Of a DNA stretch of 43,089 bases, positions 39,774-43,089 are shown piece by piece. The translations under genes were made by a program, and so were the position numbers. The notes under the pieces are model-generated. The model worked only from the letters and a program-made list of their open reading frames with translations, made no database searches and was not told where the DNA came from. Origin of the DNA: JALSHZ01 sp964614535 (lineage in GTDB: Bacteria; Pseudomonadota; Gammaproteobacteria; UWMA-0217). Each line of letters starts with the position of its first letter. The stretch's first letter is position 1. The stretch is taken from the NCBI GenBank assembly GCA_964614535.1, contig CAZTOZ010000053.1, positions 1 through 43,089 of the forward strand. Direction: 5' to 3'.

Positions 39774-40775
39774 ATGATCGGGCAACCCATATCGGTGTAT
39801 GGCGGCGGCTCCTGGGGAACGGCCCTGGCCATCCATCTGGCGCGGCTGGGCCACAGCGTCCATCTATGGGACCGCGACCCCAACCACGTCGCGGCCATGC
39901 GGCGCGACCGGGAAAACCGCCACTACCTGCCGGGCATCGAACTACCGGAACGACTCCAGCCCCAGGACGATCTGGCCGGGGCGGCACAAGCCTCCCACTA
40001 CCACCTCATCGTCATACCCAGTGAGTTCTTTCGCGGTTTTCTCTCTCGCCTGCAAGGCGAACTGCCGGAAGTATTCCGCCTGATCTGGGCCACCAAGGGC
40101 ATCGAGCAAAAAACCGGGCAACTGCTACACGAAGTGGTCGAGGAAGAGTTGGGCGAAGAGACGGCCTACGCCATTGTCTCCGGCCCCACTTTCGCCGCCG
40201 AAGTCGCGCGGGAAATGCCAACCGCAATGGCCGTCGCCGCCAGCGAACCGGCACTGCAACAGGACGTTGCCGCCCTCTTCCACGGGCTCAATCTGCGAAT
40301 GTACACCAGCGACGACATCATCGGCGTCGAACTGGGCGGCGCCATCAAGAACGTGCTCGCCATCGCCGCCGGCATCTCCGACGGTCTGCAATTCGGCGCC
40401 AACGCCCGCGCCGCCCTCATCACCCGGGGACTCGCCGAAATCATCCGCCTGGGCGAAGCCATGGGCGCCAATCAGGGCACACTGATGGGCCTGGCCGGCC
40501 TCGGCGACCTCGTCCTCACCTGCACCGACGACCAGTCCCGCAACCGCCGCTTCGGCCTCGCGCTAGGCCAGGGGAAAAACGCCGACACTGCCATCGAAGA
40601 AATCGGCCAAGTCGTCGAAGGCGCCGTCACCGCCAAGAGCGTGATGAAACTGATGGCCACCCACGACGTAGAAATGCCCATCTGCACGCTCGTCTACAAA
40701 ATCCTATACGAAGGGCTGGCCCCGCAATCGGCGGTACAGGCACTGCTCAACCGCAGCCTCAAATCCGAATTCTGA
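39774..40775 (+). CDS. gpsA: NAD(P)-dependent glycerol-3-phosphate dehydrogenase
   Basis: A 333-residue enzyme. The nucleotide motif GGGSWGTALA is at residues 8-17; the catalytic lysine region EQKTGQ/ATKGIE-type and GAIKNVLAIAAGISDGL (substrate-binding) are present, along with NRRFGLALGQG near the C-terminus. It makes sn-glycerol-3-phosphate for phospholipid synthesis. No strong Shine-Dalgarno; it follows secB by 9 nt. E. coli has cysE next; here trmL follows directly. Confidence 0.97.
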   Translation: MIGQPISVYGGGSWGTALAIHLARLGHSVHLWDRDPNHVAAMRRDRENRHYLPGIELPERLQPQDDLAGAAQASHYHLIVIPSEFFRGFLSRLQGELPEVFRLIWATKGIEQKTGQLLHEVVEEELGEETAYAIVSGPTFAAEVAREMPTAMAVAASEPALQQDVAALFHGLNLRMYTSDDIIGVELGGAIKNVLAIAAGISDGLQFGANARAALITRGLAEIIRLGEAMGANQGTLMGLAGLGDLVLTCTDDQSRNRRFGLALGQGKNADTAIEEIGQVVEGAVTAKSVMKLMATHDVEMPICTLVYKILYEGLAPQSAVQALLNRSLKSEF

Positions 40776-40785
40776 ACGGGCCACC

Positions 40786-41256
40786 GTGTTCCACATCGCC
40801 CTGTTCGAACCGAAGATCGCCCCCAACACCGGCAACATCATCCGCCTCGTCGCCAACAACGGCTGCCAGCTCCACCTCATCGAACCACTGGGCTTTTCAC
40901 TGGAAGACAAACAACTGCGCCGCGCCGGGCTCGACTACCACGACCTCGCCAACGTCCGGCGCCACCCAAACTATCAGACCCTACTCGATACCCTGCCGGA
41001 CCAACGCATACTCGCCTGTACCCGACATGGCGACACCCGCTACGACCAGATCGACTACCAACCCGGCGACATCCTCCTGTTCGGCAGCGAAACCACCGGC
41101 CTGCCCGACTGGATACACCAACACCCAACAACCACCTACCGAGTCAAAATTCCAATGCGGGCGGGTAACCGAAGCTTGAACCTATCAAACGCCGTCGCCA
41201 TCGTGAGCTATGAGGCGTGGCGGCAGCAGGGGTATGAGGGTAACAAGGGAACTTGA
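40786..41256 (+). CDS. trmL: tRNA (cytidine/uridine-34-2'-O)-methyltransferase TrmL, GTG start
   Basis: A 156-residue SPOUT methyltransferase. Conserved motifs: FEPKIAPNTGNIIRLVANNG (motif 1), LFGSETTGLP (motif 2), and MRAGNRSLNLSNAVAIVSYE (motif 3) forming the knot with the SAM site. It methylates the wobble ribose of tRNA-Leu isoacceptors. The start is GTG at 40786, 10 nt after the gpsA stop. It is the last gene of this operon; a mobile element lies 27 bp downstream. Confidence 0.96.
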   Translation: MFHIALFEPKIAPNTGNIIRLVANNGCQLHLIEPLGFSLEDKQLRRAGLDYHDLANVRRHPNYQTLLDTLPDQRILACTRHGDTRYDQIDYQPGDILLFGSETTGLPDWIHQHPTTTYRVKIPMRAGNRSLNLSNAVAIVSYEAWRQQGYEGNKGT

Positions 41257-41282
41257 CTTGCCCGGTCACACGTACACCGCAC

Positions 41283-41400
41283 CCTAGTAGTCTGTCGGAG
41301 TTAACGCTATCTGGCTGCAAATCGCTGGATGACGATAAGCTGATTTAATTCGCCCCCAGCAATTTTCGCTTCAAATGGTCTAGTCCGACAGACTACTAGG
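41283..41400. mobile_element. 118-bp MITE-like element with perfect 17-bp ends
   Basis: The ends CCTAGTAGTCTGTCGGA (41283-41299) and TCCGACAGACTACTAGG (41384-41400) are perfect inverted repeats. One reading is a 4-bp CTAG target duplication flanking 12-bp terminal repeats TAGTCTGTCGGA. The 84-bp interior has no coding capacity. It sits between trmL and the AT-rich lipoprotein gene, and is either a miniature inverted-repeat element or a remnant of a larger insertion sequence. Confidence 0.7.
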
Positions 41401-41539
41401 TTTCATGACCTGTCCTTCTCACACGACACACTGTTACATAATGAAAAAAAGTGAAAAAGGCCACACCCCCACGTCGACAGCTCGTCTTACAACCTACAGA
41501 CTCTCTGCAGTTCCGAACCTATTGATCAACAACACTCCC

Positions 41540-42601
41540 ATGAAAAATTCAAGTATAGCCACGATTATTGTCCCGCTTTTATTAACCGGCTGTGGCGGGG
41601 GCGACAACAATGCATCCCGCCCTGCCCCTTCGGACGAAAACCCTGACACCCCTAAAAATACCTCACTTGTTAAGCATTTTTCAAAAGGGAATTTGAGCCT
41701 CGACTCCGTTCCGGACATAGCAAAAACTATCAACGCCTCCCTGATCGGGCAATTCAGATGGCCCAATACTGAAATAAGTCACGGTATCAGAAACGATCCC
41801 TCCTCACCAACAGGCAAAGAAACCAGCACAGAGAACTGCGAACATGGGGGAAGCCTGACAATTACGACACTTTCGAACTCTCATCTTGTTGATTTTGAGG
41901 GACTCAAGGTGTTATCAGAGAAGGACTATTACGAATTGACCTATTATCAATGTGGGCAACAATTTGGAGACGACACAGCTATTACAGTATCGAACGGGAG
42001 CATAAAATTGGAGGTTATCGAGGGAATAACCGATCTGGTTGGAGAGATCTATTCAGAAAATCTAACGACTCATTCTACCTATAACAAATATACCCAGCTT
42101 ACCAAGTCCATGACCCACCCAAACTATATGCATGGCGACAAACATGAGCGCCTGACACCCAAGACCGCCCAGACAACCGGTAGCCGCTATGCTTTTAGAG
42201 AAACAGTAGCAGCGAGACCAGACGGCACCATCATCGAACAATCAGAGTGTGAATTAAAAAACTATAACTTCACACGAACCCTCCGAAACACCCCCGACAC
42301 TTCCGGGGCTTCACTTATCGGTAATGGAGAAATCGCTTGTTCCTATACTGGGTATTCTTTTGACATAAATATTCTAAAACCCTTGGATTTTGACAATATC
42401 CGAATTGGCAACGATGGCTACTTCAGCGCCTACAATGAGGGGAGCGTTAACGCCAGAGGAATTACTGGGACAATTCTTATCGACTTCCACCCAGGCTATT
42501 TTGACTATCGCCTAGACGCTAACGATGATGGCGACTATGAACATAGCGGCACAATATTTTGGAAGGAGATCATGCCAACCTCCCATCATGCCTCTCCTTA
42601 A
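41540..42601 (+). CDS. AT-rich lipoprotein of unknown function
   Basis: A 353-residue predicted lipoprotein: a short signal peptide ending in the lipobox PLLLTGC (Cys18) followed by GGGDNN and a Pro/Asp-rich linker. The rest looks beta-rich, with four cysteines in the mature part (ENCEHGG, YYQCGQQ, QSECELKN, EIACSYTG) that could form two disulfides, and a C-terminal DANDDGDYEHSG stretch. I do not recognise a family. There is no good Shine-Dalgarno, so the start rests on the signal peptide; an in-frame ATG at 41405 would add 45 residues. Base composition differs from the housekeeping genes to the left, and element-like sequence lies on both sides, suggesting acquisition by transfer. Confidence 0.68.
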   Translation: MKNSSIATIIVPLLLTGCGGGDNNASRPAPSDENPDTPKNTSLVKHFSKGNLSLDSVPDIAKTINASLIGQFRWPNTEISHGIRNDPSSPTGKETSTENCEHGGSLTITTLSNSHLVDFEGLKVLSEKDYYELTYYQCGQQFGDDTAITVSNGSIKLEVIEGITDLVGEIYSENLTTHSTYNKYTQLTKSMTHPNYMHGDKHERLTPKTAQTTGSRYAFRETVAARPDGTIIEQSECELKNYNFTRTLRNTPDTSGASLIGNGEIACSYTGYSFDINILKPLDFDNIRIGNDGYFSAYNEGSVNARGITGTILIDFHPGYFDYRLDANDDGDYEHSGTIFWKEIMPTSHHASP

Positions 42602-42603
42602 CA

Positions 42604-42883
42604 GGCTATTGAAAATACCCCCAATTCACCACCACCAACGCTGCTGAAAGAAGAAAAAACGGAGCGAAAACCAACCTATAAAATCTCGGTGATTTTTCCC
42701 AATTCCCCCCATTTTGGACACACAGGGAATCGGTCACAGCGGGTGGCTTTTGGGGACTCTTTGCTCCGGACTCAGGGTGCTGAACAAGGCGTCCTGCTGT
42801 ATGTCTGGTCCTCACATGGGCAATTCTTCTTACGTTGAACCTCAAATAGAATCTTCCAGATATGGGAGACTTTTTCAACAGCC
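42604..42883. mobile_element. 280-bp non-coding element-like segment with imperfect terminal inverted repeats
   Basis: GGCTATTGAAAA (42604-42615) and TTTTCAACAGCC (42872-42883) are inverted copies matching at 11 of 12 positions; GGCTGTTGAAAA-type ends are common at insertion sequence boundaries. An open frame of 90 codons on the minus strand inside it has no recognisable domain. It starts 2 bp after the lipoprotein stop codon and abuts the IS30 transposase fragment. Confidence 0.4.
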
Positions 42884-42890
42884 CGCGAAT

Positions 42891-43089
42891 TCAACTTGCT
42901 AGTGCAACCGGTGGGTTTATCCCGAAAAATACCTGATTTGGTGTTTTCATGCCAAGGCATTTCCGGGGACGATTGTTTAGTTTATCCATGACAGCCTTGA
43001 TCTCCTTATTGGTAATATCGGAAAAGTCACGACACTTGGGAAAGTACTGCCGAATAAGGCCATTGGCGTTCTCGTTCGCCCCCCCGTTC
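42891..43089 (-). CDS. IS30-family transposase, C-terminal fragment
   Basis: The minus-strand frame enters from beyond the window end and stops with TGA at 42891-42893. The 65 visible residues carry the hallmark NGGANENANGLIRQYFPK, followed by DFSDITNKEI, LNNRPRKCLGMKTPNQVFF and VALAS, which is the end of the DDE catalytic domain of IS30 transposases, including the last catalytic Glu in the ANEN segment. The frame looks intact as far as visible, so a complete element may continue to the right. Confidence 0.92.
   Translation of the reverse strand, partial: NGGANENANGLIRQYFPKCRDFSDITNKEIKAVMDKLNNRPRKCLGMKTPNQVFFGINPPVALAS

Noticed and set aside
42606..42878. A 90-codon minus-strand frame ending LVVVNWGYFQ
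   Set aside because: It lies wholly inside the 280-bp element-like segment, has no Shine-Dalgarno or domain, and looks incidental.

Overview
This window reads as a chromosomal segment of a GC-rich gammaproteobacterium. That call rests on recC-recB-recD, on an envC-ctpA-yibQ block divergent from a yibN-grxC-trxC-secB-gpsA-trmL block (close to the E. coli envC-yibQ / yibN-grxC-secB-gpsA neighbourhood), on nfeD-slipin, and on lipoproteins with classical lipoboxes. A periplasmic DsrE-like protein, rhodanese, a persulfide-sensor-type ArsR regulator and a MauG-like cytochrome would suit a sulfur-metabolising lineage (Chromatiales-like), but that placement is inference.

Layout. 1-1351: 3' part of a MauG/cytochrome-c-peroxidase gene and a GNAT acetyltransferase. 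1394-3459 (-): slipin and NfeD membrane protease, translationally coupled. 3612-4688 (+): AT-rich lipoprotein with an internal duplication. 4685-13252 (-): recC-recB-recD. 13340-15262 (-): lipoprotein fusing a pectate-lyase-like beta-helix to a CE12-type esterase. 15263-15651: structured non-coding gap. 15652-16661: META lipoprotein and divergent DsrE-like protein. 16670-18271 (-): a flavoprotein lacking its redox cysteines plus a 64-aa protein. 18428-20823 (+): DUF4389 membrane protein, methyltransferase and class V aminotransferase in overlapping frames. 20901-23750 (+): modE-modA-modB-modC with a candidate ModE box. 23926-26542 (-): large radical SAM protein and MOSC protein. 26669-27649 (+): AcuI/YhdH reductase. 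27654-33330 (-): five-gene glycan module (alpha-helical toroid-like protein, GT26, two Gfo/Idh/MocA dehydrogenases, GT4) with its own promoter and palindrome. 33581-37645 (-): DJ-1, YibQ deacetylase, CtpA protease, EnvC. 37745-41256 (+): SqrR/BigR-like regulator, rhodanese, glutaredoxin, thioredoxin-2, SecB, GpsA, TrmL. 41283-43089: a MITE, an AT-rich lipoprotein, a 280-bp element-like segment and the 3' end of an IS30-family transposase.

How the genes work together. Most of the window is housekeeping: recombinational repair, cell-division amidase activation, secretion, phospholipid precursor and tRNA modification. The parts that deserve attention are the regulator-led thiol/persulfide block, the molybdate uptake operon next to a MOSC protein and an unassigned radical SAM enzyme, the orphan glycan module, the degenerate Lpd-like flavoprotein and the mobile-element-flanked lipoprotein at the right end. 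I saw no rRNA, tRNA, CRISPR array or prophage. All calls come from reading the sequence; no database search was run.
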